From assembly GCA_044432865.1 (NCBI GenBank), contig JAWXUF010000019.1:1-19639 (forward strand): a stretch of 19,639 nt of DNA, given 5' to 3'. A program made the translations under genes and the position numbers. The stretch is from JAWXUE01 sp044432865 (GTDB taxonomy: Bacteria > Bacillota_I > Bacilli_A > Acholeplasmatales > Anaeroplasmataceae). The notes under the pieces were generated by a model. It saw only the letters and a list, made by a program, of their open reading frames with translations, was not told where the DNA came from and did not search any database. This document shows, in pieces, positions 1 to 6,536 of the stretch (positions within the stretch are counted from its first letter, which is position 1; each line of letters starts with the position of its first letter).

Positions 1-29
1 CCCAGGTTCGAGTCCTGGTGTGGGCGCCA
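1..29 (+). tRNA. tRNA, 3' part only (identity not determinable)
   Basis: The window opens inside a tRNA. The T-arm is complete (CCAGG at 2-6, loop TTCGAGT at 7-13, CCTGG at 14-18), followed by the 3' acceptor strand TGTGGGC at 19-25, discriminator G at 26 and an encoded CCA at 27-29. The 5' acceptor strand should therefore read GCCCACA just before the window. The anticodon is outside, so I give no amino acid. It lies 5 nt before tRNA-Glu, so the two probably belong to one tRNA array. Confidence 0.85.
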
Positions 30-34
30 CTTAT

Positions 35-110
35 GGCCAGGTGGTGAAACGGTTAACACACTGCCCTTTCACGGCAGCATCCGCGGGTTCGAACCCCGTC
101 CTGGTCACCA
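35..110 (+). tRNA. tRNA-Glu (anticodon TTC)
   Basis: A full 76-nt cloverleaf is visible. The acceptor GGCCAGG (35-41) pairs with CCTGGTC (100-106, one G-U). The anticodon stem CTGCC/GGCAG (61-65/73-77) encloses loop CTTTCAC with anticodon TTC at 68-70. The T-loop TTCGAAC and an encoded CCA at 108-110 are present. TTC reads GAA and GAG codons. It is probably co-transcribed with the preceding tRNA and ended by the hairpin at 123-151. Confidence 0.95.
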
Positions 111-122
111 TTCTAACTATAT

Positions 123-151
123 AACTACACTTTAATTAGTGTAGTTTTTTT
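123..151 (+). terminator. rho-independent terminator of the tRNA array
   Basis: A perfect 9-bp stem AACTACACT (123-131) / AGTGTAGTT (138-146) has a 6-nt loop, and a run of seven T starts in the stem end (145-151). It directly follows tRNA-Glu. Confidence 0.85.
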
Positions 152-177
152 GCTTTTTAACAAGATTATGGTATAAT
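150..177 (+). promoter_or_regulatory. sigma-A-type promoter for the sulfur cluster
   Basis: A -35-like TTGCTT (150-155) lies 16 nt from a consensus -10 TATAAT (172-177). An extended TGG element sits immediately upstream (169-171). It overlaps the T-run of the tRNA terminator and is the only good promoter before the yeiH-cysK-cysE genes. The -10 is strong and the -35 weak. Confidence 0.7.
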
Positions 178-199
178 ATTTAAGGAAAGAAGTGATAAT

Positions 200-1339
200 A
201 TGAATAAATTTTTTACAAATATAAAAAATATACTACCTGGATTTGCATTAGCAACAGTAATTGCTGCAGTTGCATACTTCATAGGGTATTTATTAGAAGA
301 AGTAGTTGGTATTCATTTAATTGGTGGATCAGTTATAGCATTATTTATAGGTATGGTTATTAATTATTTTTGGTCACCTAAAATATTAAAACAAGGATTA
401 GATTTTTCATCTAAAAAACTACTTAAATTAGCAATAATTCTTTTAGGATTATCGTTAAGTATTGGTATGATACTAGAAGTAGGTCAAAAGTCTTTACTTG
501 TAATGGTATTTACTTTACTAACATGTTTTGGTGGTGGATTTATAGTAGGTAAATTACTAAAAATAGACTGGAAAGTATCTAATTTAATATCAGCTGGTAC
601 TGGAATCTGTGGGGGGAGTGCTATTGCTGCATTATCTCCTGTAATTGAAGCAAAAGATAATGATGTTGCTATTGCGATGTCAGCAACTTTTATCTTTGAT
701 ATGGTTATGATTATTGTATTCCCTTTATTAGGAGTTGCCTTAAATATGACTGATGAAGCATTTGGATTATGGGCTGGTACTGCAGTTAATGATACATCAA
801 GTGTAGTTGCAGCAGCAGCTGCATTTAGTGAAGCAGCAAAAGAATTTGCTGTTACAGTAAAATTAACAAGAACATTAAGTATTATTCCTGTAGTAGTTGC
901 ATTTTCTTTTATTAATATTAGATTACAAAGAAAAGAAGCAAAAGCAGTTACTAATGAAAATGTTGAAGTGAATTCAGATACTACTGAACAAACATCAGTA
1001 GTACAAGTACAACCACAAAAACCTAAAATTAATTTTATGAAATTAATCCCTTGGTTTATCTTAGGATTTATTGGTATGGCTATTTTAAATAGTATTACTA
1101 TTGGTACAGGAGCTGACGCTGTAAGTATTGTACCAACTTGGTTATCAAGTGGTGCAAAACAAGTAAGTAGTTTCTTAATGATCATTGCACTTGCTGCAAT
1201 TGGTTTAAAAACAAATATAAAAGAAGTTAAAGCAAGTGGTGCAAGACCAATGATTCATGGATTTATCATTTCATTATTAGTTGTGGTAGTTGCATTAGTT
1301 GTAATTATGTTATTAGGTAATTGGCAGAATATTATTTAA
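200..1339 (+). CDS. yeiH: YeiH/UPF0324-family putative sulfate or sulfur-compound exporter
   Basis: This is a 379-residue polytopic membrane protein of the YeiH/YadS family (UPF0324), often annotated as a putative sulfate exporter although its substrate is not firmly established. Family hallmarks seen here are the glycine-rich GTGICGGSAIAA segment (from residue 133) and GTAVNDTSSVVAAA (from residue 193), between about ten hydrophobic segments. A hydrophilic cytoplasm-like linker lies near residues 246-280. Length is normal for the family. The start is ATG 200, preceded by AAGGAAAG at 182-189. It is the first gene of a cluster whose next two genes make cysteine from serine and sulfide, so I infer transport of a sulfur compound linked to cysteine metabolism; direction and substrate cannot be read from sequence. 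Confidence 0.85.
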   Translation: MNKFFTNIKNILPGFALATVIAAVAYFIGYLLEEVVGIHLIGGSVIALFIGMVINYFWSPKILKQGLDFSSKKLLKLAIILLGLSLSIGMILEVGQKSLLVMVFTLLTCFGGGFIVGKLLKIDWKVSNLISAGTGICGGSAIAALSPVIEAKDNDVAIAMSATFIFDMVMIIVFPLLGVALNMTDEAFGLWAGTAVNDTSSVVAAAAAFSEAAKEFAVTVKLTRTLSIIPVVVAFSFINIRLQRKEAKAVTNENVEVNSDTTEQTSVVQVQPQKPKINFMKLIPWFILGFIGMAILNSITIGTGADAVSIVPTWLSSGAKQVSSFLMIIALAAIGLKTNIKEVKASGARPMIHGFIISLLVVVVALVVIMLLGNWQNII

Positions 1340-1384
1340 TTATATTGTTATAATAATATAGAAAAAATAATAAGGAGAAATAAT

Positions 1385-2290
1385 ATGATATATAATTCAA
1401 TACTAGATACAATAGGAAATACAAAATTATTAAAGTTATCAAAATTAAGTGAAAAATATGGTAATAACATTTATGCTAAATTAGAATCTGGAAATCCATT
1501 TGGATCAGTTAAAGATAGAATAGCATTTAATATGATTAAAAATGCATTAGAACAAAATGTTATTAATAAAGATACTGTAGTTATTGAACCTACAAGTGGT
1601 AACACAGGTATTGCACTCGCTGCAATTTGTTTATATTATAAAATTAAATGTATTATAATAATGCCTGAAAATATGACTAAAGAGCGTATTTCAATGATTA
1701 AAGCATATAAAGCAGAAGTTATTTTAACTGCAAAGGCTGAAGGTATGGCAGGTGCTATTAAAAAAGCAGAGGAATTATCAAAAGATTATGAAAATAGTTT
1801 TATTCCTTCTCAATTTGAAAATGCTAATAATCCTATTGCTCATTATAATACAACAGCAAAAGAAATATATAATGATGTTAAATTAGATTACTTTTTTGCT
1901 GGAATAGGTACAGGTGGTACTATTAGTGGATGTGGAAAATACTTTAAAGAAGTTGATAGTAACATTAAAGTTATTGGTATTGAACCAAGTGAATCTGCTA
2001 TTTTAAATAATAAACCAAAAGGTCCGCATATGATTCAAGGTATTGGTGCAGGATTTAAACCTAATACTTTATCACTTGAATATGTAGATGAAGTTTTAAT
2101 GGTAAGTAGTGAAGAAGCATTTAAATATATGGATGAAGTTAATACAGAAGAAGTAGCATTTGTTGGGGTGTCTAGTGGTGCATGTTTTTCCGGTGTAGTT
2201 CAATATATTAACAAAAATAATTTAAAAGATAAAAATATTGTATTAATATTCCCAGATTCTCTTGTTAAATACTTATCTATAGGAGAGTAA
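1385..2290 (+). CDS. cysK: O-acetylserine (thiol)-lyase / cysteine synthase
   Basis: This PLP enzyme converts O-acetylserine plus sulfide to cysteine and acetate in the cytosol. The fold-type II signature is clear: the Schiff-base lysine K43 sits in NPFGSVKDR, the substrate loop PTSGNTGIALA begins at residue 69, and the phosphate-binding GTGGTISG loop lies near residue 176. The C-terminal FPDSLVKYLS corresponds to the usual PDS..RYLS end. At 301 residues it is full length. The start is supported by AAGGAGA just upstream. It lies 45 nt after yeiH and 4 nt before the serine acetyltransferase gene, completing the two-step serine-to-cysteine route. A cystathionine beta-synthase-like role is less likely given the neighbour. 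Confidence 0.93.
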   Translation: MIYNSILDTIGNTKLLKLSKLSEKYGNNIYAKLESGNPFGSVKDRIAFNMIKNALEQNVINKDTVVIEPTSGNTGIALAAICLYYKIKCIIIMPENMTKERISMIKAYKAEVILTAKAEGMAGAIKKAEELSKDYENSFIPSQFENANNPIAHYNTTAKEIYNDVKLDYFFAGIGTGGTISGCGKYFKEVDSNIKVIGIEPSESAILNNKPKGPHMIQGIGAGFKPNTLSLEYVDEVLMVSSEEAFKYMDEVNTEEVAFVGVSSGACFSGVVQYINKNNLKDKNIVLIFPDSLVKYLSIGE

Positions 2291-2294
2291 AAAT

Positions 2295-3092
2295 ATGAGT
2301 TTAAAAAATGTGATTGATGAGTTGTTAGAAGTTAGTGAAACCTCTTATAGTAATATTTTAAATAGAGATGAAATAATTAAATTAGTAAATGAAATAAGAG
2401 ATATTTTATTTTTAGGTTATAATGAAAAAATACTTACCTCAGTAGATGTTTATATTGAAAGTAAATTAAATTCAATTAATAACAAGTTATTGAATTTATT
2501 AAATTTAATAAATAAAGATGAAAAAGAAAATATTCTTATAACTGAAAAGTTTATTAATAAAATTCCAACTATTAAAAAACAATTAAATGGTGATTTAAAG
2601 GCATTTTTATCATCTGACCCTGCTGTTGTAAGTGAACAAGAGATAGTATTGTGTTATCCTGGTTTTTATGCAATTTCACTATATAGAATTGCTAATGCAT
2701 TAGCAAATTTTGGTGTTTCAATATTACCAAGAATTATTAGTGAACATGCACATTCAAAAACTGGAATTGATATTCATCCTAAAGCGATAATTGGAGAAAA
2801 TTTCTTTATAGATCATGGTACTGGAGTAGTAGTAGGGGAAACAAGTGTAATAGGAAATAATGTTAAAATTTATCAAGGTGTTACATTAGGGGCAATATCT
2901 TTACAAAATGTAGAACAAATAAAAAATGAAAAAAGACATCCAACAATCGAAGATAATGTTGTTATATATTCAAATACATCTATTTTAGGTGGAAAGACAG
3001 TAATTGGAGAAGGTTCTGTTATAGGATGTAATGTTTTTATTGTGAAATCAATTGATAAAAATAGTAAAATAGTGTTTAATGTTAATAAATGA
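2295..3092 (+). CDS. cysE: serine O-acetyltransferase (EpsC/CysE type)
   Basis: This enzyme makes O-acetylserine from serine and acetyl-CoA, the substrate of the adjacent cysteine synthase. The N-terminal ~110 residues are helical. The conserved core starts at SSDPAVVSEQEI, runs through YPGFYAISLYRIAN, TGIDIHPKA and DHGTGVVVGET (catalytic-type His174), then YQGVTLGA, KRHPTIED and left-handed-beta-helix hexapeptide repeats to about residue 260. The long N-terminus and YPGF/LPRI segments match the EpsC-like group. The start codon follows the cysK stop by 4 nt with AGGAGAG overlapping the cysK end, so the genes are translationally linked. The C-terminus ends FNVNK and lacks the terminal isoleucine that CysE normally inserts into the CysK active site. 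The stop is TGA. Confidence 0.92.
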   Translation: MSLKNVIDELLEVSETSYSNILNRDEIIKLVNEIRDILFLGYNEKILTSVDVYIESKLNSINNKLLNLLNLINKDEKENILITEKFINKIPTIKKQLNGDLKAFLSSDPAVVSEQEIVLCYPGFYAISLYRIANALANFGVSILPRIISEHAHSKTGIDIHPKAIIGENFFIDHGTGVVVGETSVIGNNVKIYQGVTLGAISLQNVEQIKNEKRHPTIEDNVVIYSNTSILGGKTVIGEGSVIGCNVFIVKSIDKNSKIVFNVNK

Positions 3093-3109
3093 TAAGGTAG
3101 GTATTAATT

Positions 3110-3544
3110 ATGGGTATTTTAGATTATGCAATAATATTTTTTATTGTAATGGAATTAACAAATGTTATTGTGTTATATTTTAAACCACAGTTTCCTTATG
3201 CAAATGGGATAGCTGTATTTGATAGTTATGAAGATGCAAAGAAAGATGAACCAATGTATTTATTTGTTAAGTACTTAAAAAATTGGGTTGCAAATGTTAA
3301 GTTGATTTTCATTGTATTGTTAATGGTAATTGTCGCTTTTGGTGATGAAACATTAAAAGTAGCTGCAGTAATAGTATTAATTTTATCGATTTTCGTTTAT
3401 TATATTTCATTACATCCTTTAATAAGAAAATTAGATAAAATGGATAAAATAAGTCCTAAAGGATATTCAAATATTTTATTTGCAATGATCACAGGATTTA
3501 TCGTAATATTTGGTATAGCATTAATTTTACACTTTGTGTTATAA
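3110..3544 (+). CDS. small four-helix membrane protein of unknown function
   Basis: I do not recognise this 144-residue protein. It shows about four hydrophobic segments (roughly residues 5-24, 62-80, 83-103 and 122-144), a hydrophilic stretch between the first two (FDSYEDAKKDEPMY) and a basic cytoplasm-like loop IRKLDKMDKISPKG before the last. There is no signal peptide cleavage site and no catalytic motif. AAGGTAGG lies 8-15 nt before ATG 3110, and the gene starts 17 nt after the serine acetyltransferase stop, so it is probably the last gene of that operon. A role in sulfur metabolism would be inferred from position only. Confidence 0.75.
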   Translation: MGILDYAIIFFIVMELTNVIVLYFKPQFPYANGIAVFDSYEDAKKDEPMYLFVKYLKNWVANVKLIFIVLLMVIVAFGDETLKVAAVIVLILSIFVYYISLHPLIRKLDKMDKISPKGYSNILFAMITGFIVIFGIALILHFVL

Positions 3545-3639
3545 GCTTAACTAGAATAAATTGTCTTTGCGAAGTGAGTACAAATAGAGCAAACTTCAAA
3601 CATATTGGTCCTATTTTGTAATTAATTGTTGTATTAATA

Positions 3640-3668
3640 TTGAAAAATAAGAGAAAATGTGAGACAAT
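3640..3668 (+). promoter_or_regulatory. possible promoter for the PH-like membrane protein
   Basis: TTGAAA (3640-3645) and GACAAT (3663-3668) are separated by 17 nt, and the start codon is about 55 nt downstream. The -10 matches only four of six positions, and other weak boxes exist in this AT-rich gap (3545-3722). No clear terminator is visible in the gap, so read-through from upstream is also possible. Confidence 0.35.
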
Positions 3669-3722
3669 ACTTCATATAAATGAGTTATAAAAATAAATGA
3701 AATACGGAATGAGGGTAAATTT

Positions 3723-4748
3723 ATGATATATATGACATTTAAGATTAAAAAAGATTGGTTATTTAAAGTTTTACTAGCTGTTAGTGGAATTTTCAATTTA
3801 GTAGCATTAGTATTAATGGTAAATGCATTCGGAAGTGGATCAGGTGAGGTATTAGCGTTCTCATTATCAGTGTTCCTTGTATTATTATTAATTAATGGAT
3901 ATGCTATTTATAATATTTTCAAAAGTTATAAAATTGGATTAACAAAAGATTCAATTAAAGTTTCAGATTTCTCAAGAGTAGAAATCCCATATAGTACAAT
4001 TAGAAGTATTAAAAAAGAACGTGAACCTTCAAAATATGGTTTATATGATGCTTTATTAGTAATTAAATACAACAAATTTGATACAATCAAATTAAATGTT
4101 GAAGATTTAGAAAATGTTTTTGATAACTTAAAAGAGATGGTTCAAAAAGCTAACTTAGATAAAGTTGTTAATAGCGTTGTAACTAAACAAGATGGTTCAA
4201 GAGAAATTCAACAAAATATTCCAACATCAGCTGGTGCAACTAACATGGGTGGGGCTACATTAATTATGCCTGCTACTGCAACTCCAACTGGTAATGTAAT
4301 TGTTCAACCAAATACAACTACTGCAACAGTAGTAAGACCAACAACTAACCAACAAACAGCTGGTGCAATGGTAAGACCTAATACAGGTGTTCAACAACCA
4401 ATCGCAAGACCAGTAACTGCACATCAAACTGCAGGAGCAATGGTAAGACCAATTAGTAATACAAATCAACAAGTAGTAAGAACTACTCAACAACCAACTG
4501 CAGGGGCAATGGTAAGACCAGCAACTGCTAATCCTAATCAACAAGTAGTAAGAACTACAACTAATGCAATGGTAAGACCTGTGCAAACTGCACCACAACC
4601 AGTTGCTAGAACTGTAACAACAACTACAACAACAACTAAACCTGCTGGGCAAGTTTCAACTCCAGGAAGTACTCAAAGTACTATCGTGAATCCAGATGGT
4701 TCAAAAAGAATTATTACAACAACTACAACTGTAAAACCTACAGAATAA
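3723..4748 (+). CDS. membrane-anchored protein with PH-like domain and repetitive Thr/Gln/Pro-rich tail
   Basis: Unnamed 341-residue protein in three parts. Two transmembrane segments (about 15-34 and 43-63) are joined by a short GSGSGE loop. A compact beta-rich region (about 72-140) containing KDSIKVSDFSRVEIPYSTI and ending in a helix resembles bacterial PH-like (bPH) domains. A low-complexity tail (about 160-341) is rich in Thr, Gln, Pro, Val and Ala and carries four AMVRP units at residues 215, 239, 262 and 282. The positive-inside rule puts the tail in the cytoplasm. A DGSxxI motif occurs before the tail (DGSREI) and near the end (DGSKRI). ATG 3723 is chosen because GAGGG (3711-3715) is 7 nt upstream; the next ATG at 3732 would be too far. 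I do not know the function. Confidence 0.8.
   Translation: MIYMTFKIKKDWLFKVLLAVSGIFNLVALVLMVNAFGSGSGEVLAFSLSVFLVLLLINGYAIYNIFKSYKIGLTKDSIKVSDFSRVEIPYSTIRSIKKEREPSKYGLYDALLVIKYNKFDTIKLNVEDLENVFDNLKEMVQKANLDKVVNSVVTKQDGSREIQQNIPTSAGATNMGGATLIMPATATPTGNVIVQPNTTTATVVRPTTNQQTAGAMVRPNTGVQQPIARPVTAHQTAGAMVRPISNTNQQVVRTTQQPTAGAMVRPATANPNQQVVRTTTNAMVRPVQTAPQPVARTVTTTTTTTKPAGQVSTPGSTQSTIVNPDGSKRIITTTTTVKPTE
4333..4600 (+). repeat. in-gene imperfect repeats encoding AMVRP / VVRP / IARP units
   Basis: The 14-mer GCAATGGTAAGACC occurs exactly at 4365-4378, 4437-4450, 4506-4519 and 4566-4579 (spacings 72, 69 and 60). Each encodes AMVRP and three are preceded by AGA or TAG-AM. Related VVRP, IARP and VART units lie between. 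Spacings are multiples of three, so unit gain or loss keeps the frame. Confidence 0.85.
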
Positions 4749-4754
4749 AACTAA

Positions 4755-4798
4755 CATAAATCCTCCTCTTGCATAATATATAAAGAGGGGGATTTATG
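4755..4798 (+). promoter_or_regulatory. hairpin burying the Shine-Dalgarno and start codon of the HTH gene
   Basis: CATAAATCCTCCTCTT (4755-4770) pairs with AAGAGGGGGATTTATG (4783-4798): 16 continuous pairs with one G-U and a 12-nt AT loop. The 3' arm contains the Shine-Dalgarno GAGGGGG and ends exactly at the ATG (4796-4798). No T-run follows, so it is not an ordinary terminator. The loop holds a -10-like CATAAT (4772-4777); a transcript starting from it would lack the 5' arm and be translated freely. Confidence 0.75.
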
Positions 4799-5002
4799 GC
4801 TAAAATACTGACTAAAAGAGAAACGGAAATTTTCAATTTATTAGTAAAGAATGAATCAACAGTTCAAATTGCTAATAAACTAAATGTAAGTGAAAAAACC
4901 GTTCGTAATCACATATCAAATGTAATAGGTAAATTAGGAGTTAAAAGTAGAACACAAGCTCTTGTAGAACTATTAAAATTAAATATAATAGAAATAGATT
5001 AA
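4796..5002 (+). CDS. stand-alone LuxR/GerE-type helix-turn-helix regulator
   Basis: This 68-residue protein is essentially a lone LuxR-type DNA-binding domain, like Bacillus GerE (74 residues). It begins LTKRETEIFNLL, has the helix-turn-helix around residues 23-49 (IANKLNVSEKTVRNHISNVI) and ends KLGVKSRTQALVELL, all at the expected places for four helices. There is no receiver, sensor or membrane part. It probably binds DNA as a dimer through its last helix; targets are unknown. Its gene follows the PH-like membrane protein by 47 nt and is closed by its own terminator. Translation initiation is likely gated by the hairpin at 4755-4798. Confidence 0.85.
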   Translation: MAKILTKRETEIFNLLVKNESTVQIANKLNVSEKTVRNHISNVIGKLGVKSRTQALVELLKLNIIEID

Positions 5003-5036
5003 TAACTAATATTTATAAAATGTTAGTTATTTTTTT
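5001..5036 (+). terminator. rho-independent terminator after the HTH gene
   Basis: A long stem starts at AATAACTAATATTT (5001-5014) and pairs with AAATGTTAGTTATT (5018-5031, one G-U) around a 3-nt loop. A T-run extends to 5036. It begins inside the TAA stop codon. Confidence 0.85.
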
Positions 5037-5103
5037 ATTGAAAATTTAACAAAATTGAATACTTTTGAAAAATATGTTTTTTTATTTAAAAAAGTGTTTT
5101 TTC

Positions 5104-5132
5104 TTGATTTAATATACAAAATATAGTATAAT
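5104..5132 (+). promoter_or_regulatory. sigma-A-type promoter for tig
   Basis: TTGATT (5104-5109) and consensus TATAAT (5127-5132) are 17 nt apart, about 50 nt before the tig start, directly downstream of a terminator. Confidence 0.8.
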
Positions 5133-5184
5133 TAATTCGTTAATAAAAACTTATCGTAGATATAAGTAATACATGGAGGAAATT

Positions 5185-6474
5185 ATGAAATTAGAAAGAT
5201 TAGAAGGAAGCCAAGTAAAAACATTTTTTACTGTTGAAAGAACAAAATTTAATGAGGCTGTAGATAAATCATTTGAGTTAAATAACTCAAAAGTTAAAAT
5301 CGCTGGATTTAGACCAGGTAAAGCACCTAGATCAAAATATGAAGCAACTTACGGAGTAGGATCATTATATAATGATGCTTTAGATATCGTTGTAAATGAA
5401 ATTATTACAAATGAATTAACTAAATCAGAAGAATTTAGAATTGTTGGTGCTCCAAACTTAGGATTAGACTTTTCAAAATTAAGCACTGAAGAAGATTTTG
5501 AAATCACTTTAACATTCGATGTACATCCAACTGTTGAGTTAGGTGCATATAAAGGAATCGAAGTTAAAGCTGTTGATGCAAAAGTAACTGAAGAAGATAT
5601 TACTAATGAAATCAATAGACAATTAAAAGATAAAGCAGAATTAACATTAAAAGGTAAACAAGTAATTGAGAAAGGTGATATCGCAATTTTCGATTTCGCT
5701 GGATCTGTTGATGGTGTTGCATTTGATGGTGGAACTGCTGAAAACTATGAATTAAAAATTGGTTCAGGATTATTTATTCCAGGATTTGAAGATCAAATGA
5801 TCGGAATGAAAGCTGGAGAAGAAAAAGATGTTAATGTAACTTTCCCTAAAGCATACCAAGCTGCTGAATTAGCTGGACAAGAAGCTGTATTCAAAGTTAA
5901 ATTACATGAAGTTAAAAATGAAACTTTCCCAACTTTAACTGATGAATTAGTAAAAGAATTAAATTTAGAAAATATTTCAACTGTTGAAGCATATAAAACT
6001 GATTTAGTGGCAAAACTAGAAGTAGCTAAAACTAATCAAGAAAATAGAAGATTCGAAGATGAATTATTAGCAAAAGTAATTGAAAATGCAAAAATTGATT
6101 TACCAAAAACTTATGTTAATAACAGAGTTAGTGAATTAACTAAAAATGCTGAAGCTCAAGCTAAACAATACAGTATTTCTTTAGAAGTGTTATTACAATT
6201 CCAAGGTATGACTTTAGAACAATTCAATCAAATGTCTACTGAAAGAGCTGTAAATGATATTAAATTAGATTGTATCTTAGATGAAATTGTAAAAGCTGAA
6301 AAATTAAATGCTACTGATGAAGAAGTTGTTGCATTTATTGAAAAAGAAGCTGCTAAATACAATAGCACTAAAGATGCATTTATTAAACAATATGGAAAAA
6401 GTGTATTTGCTTACAATTTAAATATTGCAAATGCTTTAGAAGTAATTAAATCAAACGCAAAATCAACTAAATAA
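5185..6474 (+). CDS. tig: trigger factor, ribosome-associated chaperone
   Basis: Trigger factor docks at the ribosomal exit tunnel and holds nascent chains; it also has prolyl isomerase activity. The ribosome-binding signature GFRPGKAP is at residues 41-48. The FKBP-type domain covers about 164-250 (GDIAIFDFAG to VKLHEVK), followed by the long helical C-terminal chaperone arms. ATG 5185 is chosen over ATG 5173 because GGAGGA (5175-5180) is the ribosome binding site and would lie inside the longer reading, and because the family begins MK(V/L)ERLE. The resulting 429 residues are normal length. It has its own promoter and precedes lon; clpX, which commonly sits between them in Firmicutes, is absent here. 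Confidence 0.95.
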   Translation: MKLERLEGSQVKTFFTVERTKFNEAVDKSFELNNSKVKIAGFRPGKAPRSKYEATYGVGSLYNDALDIVVNEIITNELTKSEEFRIVGAPNLGLDFSKLSTEEDFEITLTFDVHPTVELGAYKGIEVKAVDAKVTEEDITNEINRQLKDKAELTLKGKQVIEKGDIAIFDFAGSVDGVAFDGGTAENYELKIGSGLFIPGFEDQMIGMKAGEEKDVNVTFPKAYQAAELAGQEAVFKVKLHEVKNETFPTLTDELVKELNLENISTVEAYKTDLVAKLEVAKTNQENRRFEDELLAKVIENAKIDLPKTYVNNRVSELTKNAEAQAKQYSISLEVLLQFQGMTLEQFNQMSTERAVNDIKLDCILDEIVKAEKLNATDEEVVAFIEKEAAKYNSTKDAFIKQYGKSVFAYNLNIANALEVIKSNAKSTK

Positions 6475-6482
6475 TAACTGAA

Positions 6483-6512
6483 TTAAAGAGGTGTCTTTAG
6501 ACACCTCTTTAA
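6483..6512 (+). other. strong hairpin between tig and lon, without U-run
   Basis: A perfect 13-bp inverted repeat TTAAAGAGGTGTC (6483-6495) / GACACCTCTTTAA (6500-6512) has a TTTA loop. Only three T are present at the stem base and AAAG follows, so a classical intrinsic terminator is doubtful. It may be a leaky terminator, an mRNA-stability or a processing element separating tig from lon. No separate promoter for lon is visible in the 62-nt gap. Confidence 0.6.
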
Positions 6513-6536
6513 AGTCAAATGAATAGGAGTGAGTAT

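Noticed and set aside
484..1185. Long minus-strand open frame (233 codons) opposite yeiH
   Set aside because: It is antisense to a clear YeiH-family gene, has no ribosome binding site and gives low-complexity Thr/Ala/Ile-rich protein.
1321..1354. Separate promoter before cysK (TTGGCA and TATAAT)
   Set aside because: The boxes are 22 nt apart, too far for sigma-A; co-transcription with yeiH is simpler.
3090..3092. UGA read as tryptophan (mycoplasma code)
   Set aside because: TGA ends the serine acetyltransferase gene and ylmH at natural family lengths, and TGG serves for tryptophan throughout, for example in IleRS.
3545..3640. Possible terminator after the small membrane protein (GAAGT/ACTTC)
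   Set aside because: The stem is only 5 bp with a long loop and no T-run follows.
4260..4652. Minus-strand open frame rich in Ser, Cys and Tyr
   Set aside because: It is the complement of the Thr/Gln repeat region of the PH-like protein gene; the repetitive codons keep the frame open.
4755..4798. Hairpin before the HTH gene as an ordinary terminator of the preceding gene
   Set aside because: No T-run follows either arm; the 3' arm is the ribosome binding site and start codon.
5173..5184. Upstream ATG as tig start
   Set aside because: The ribosome binding site GGAGGA would lie inside the coding sequence; ATG 5185 fits the spacing and the family N-terminus.
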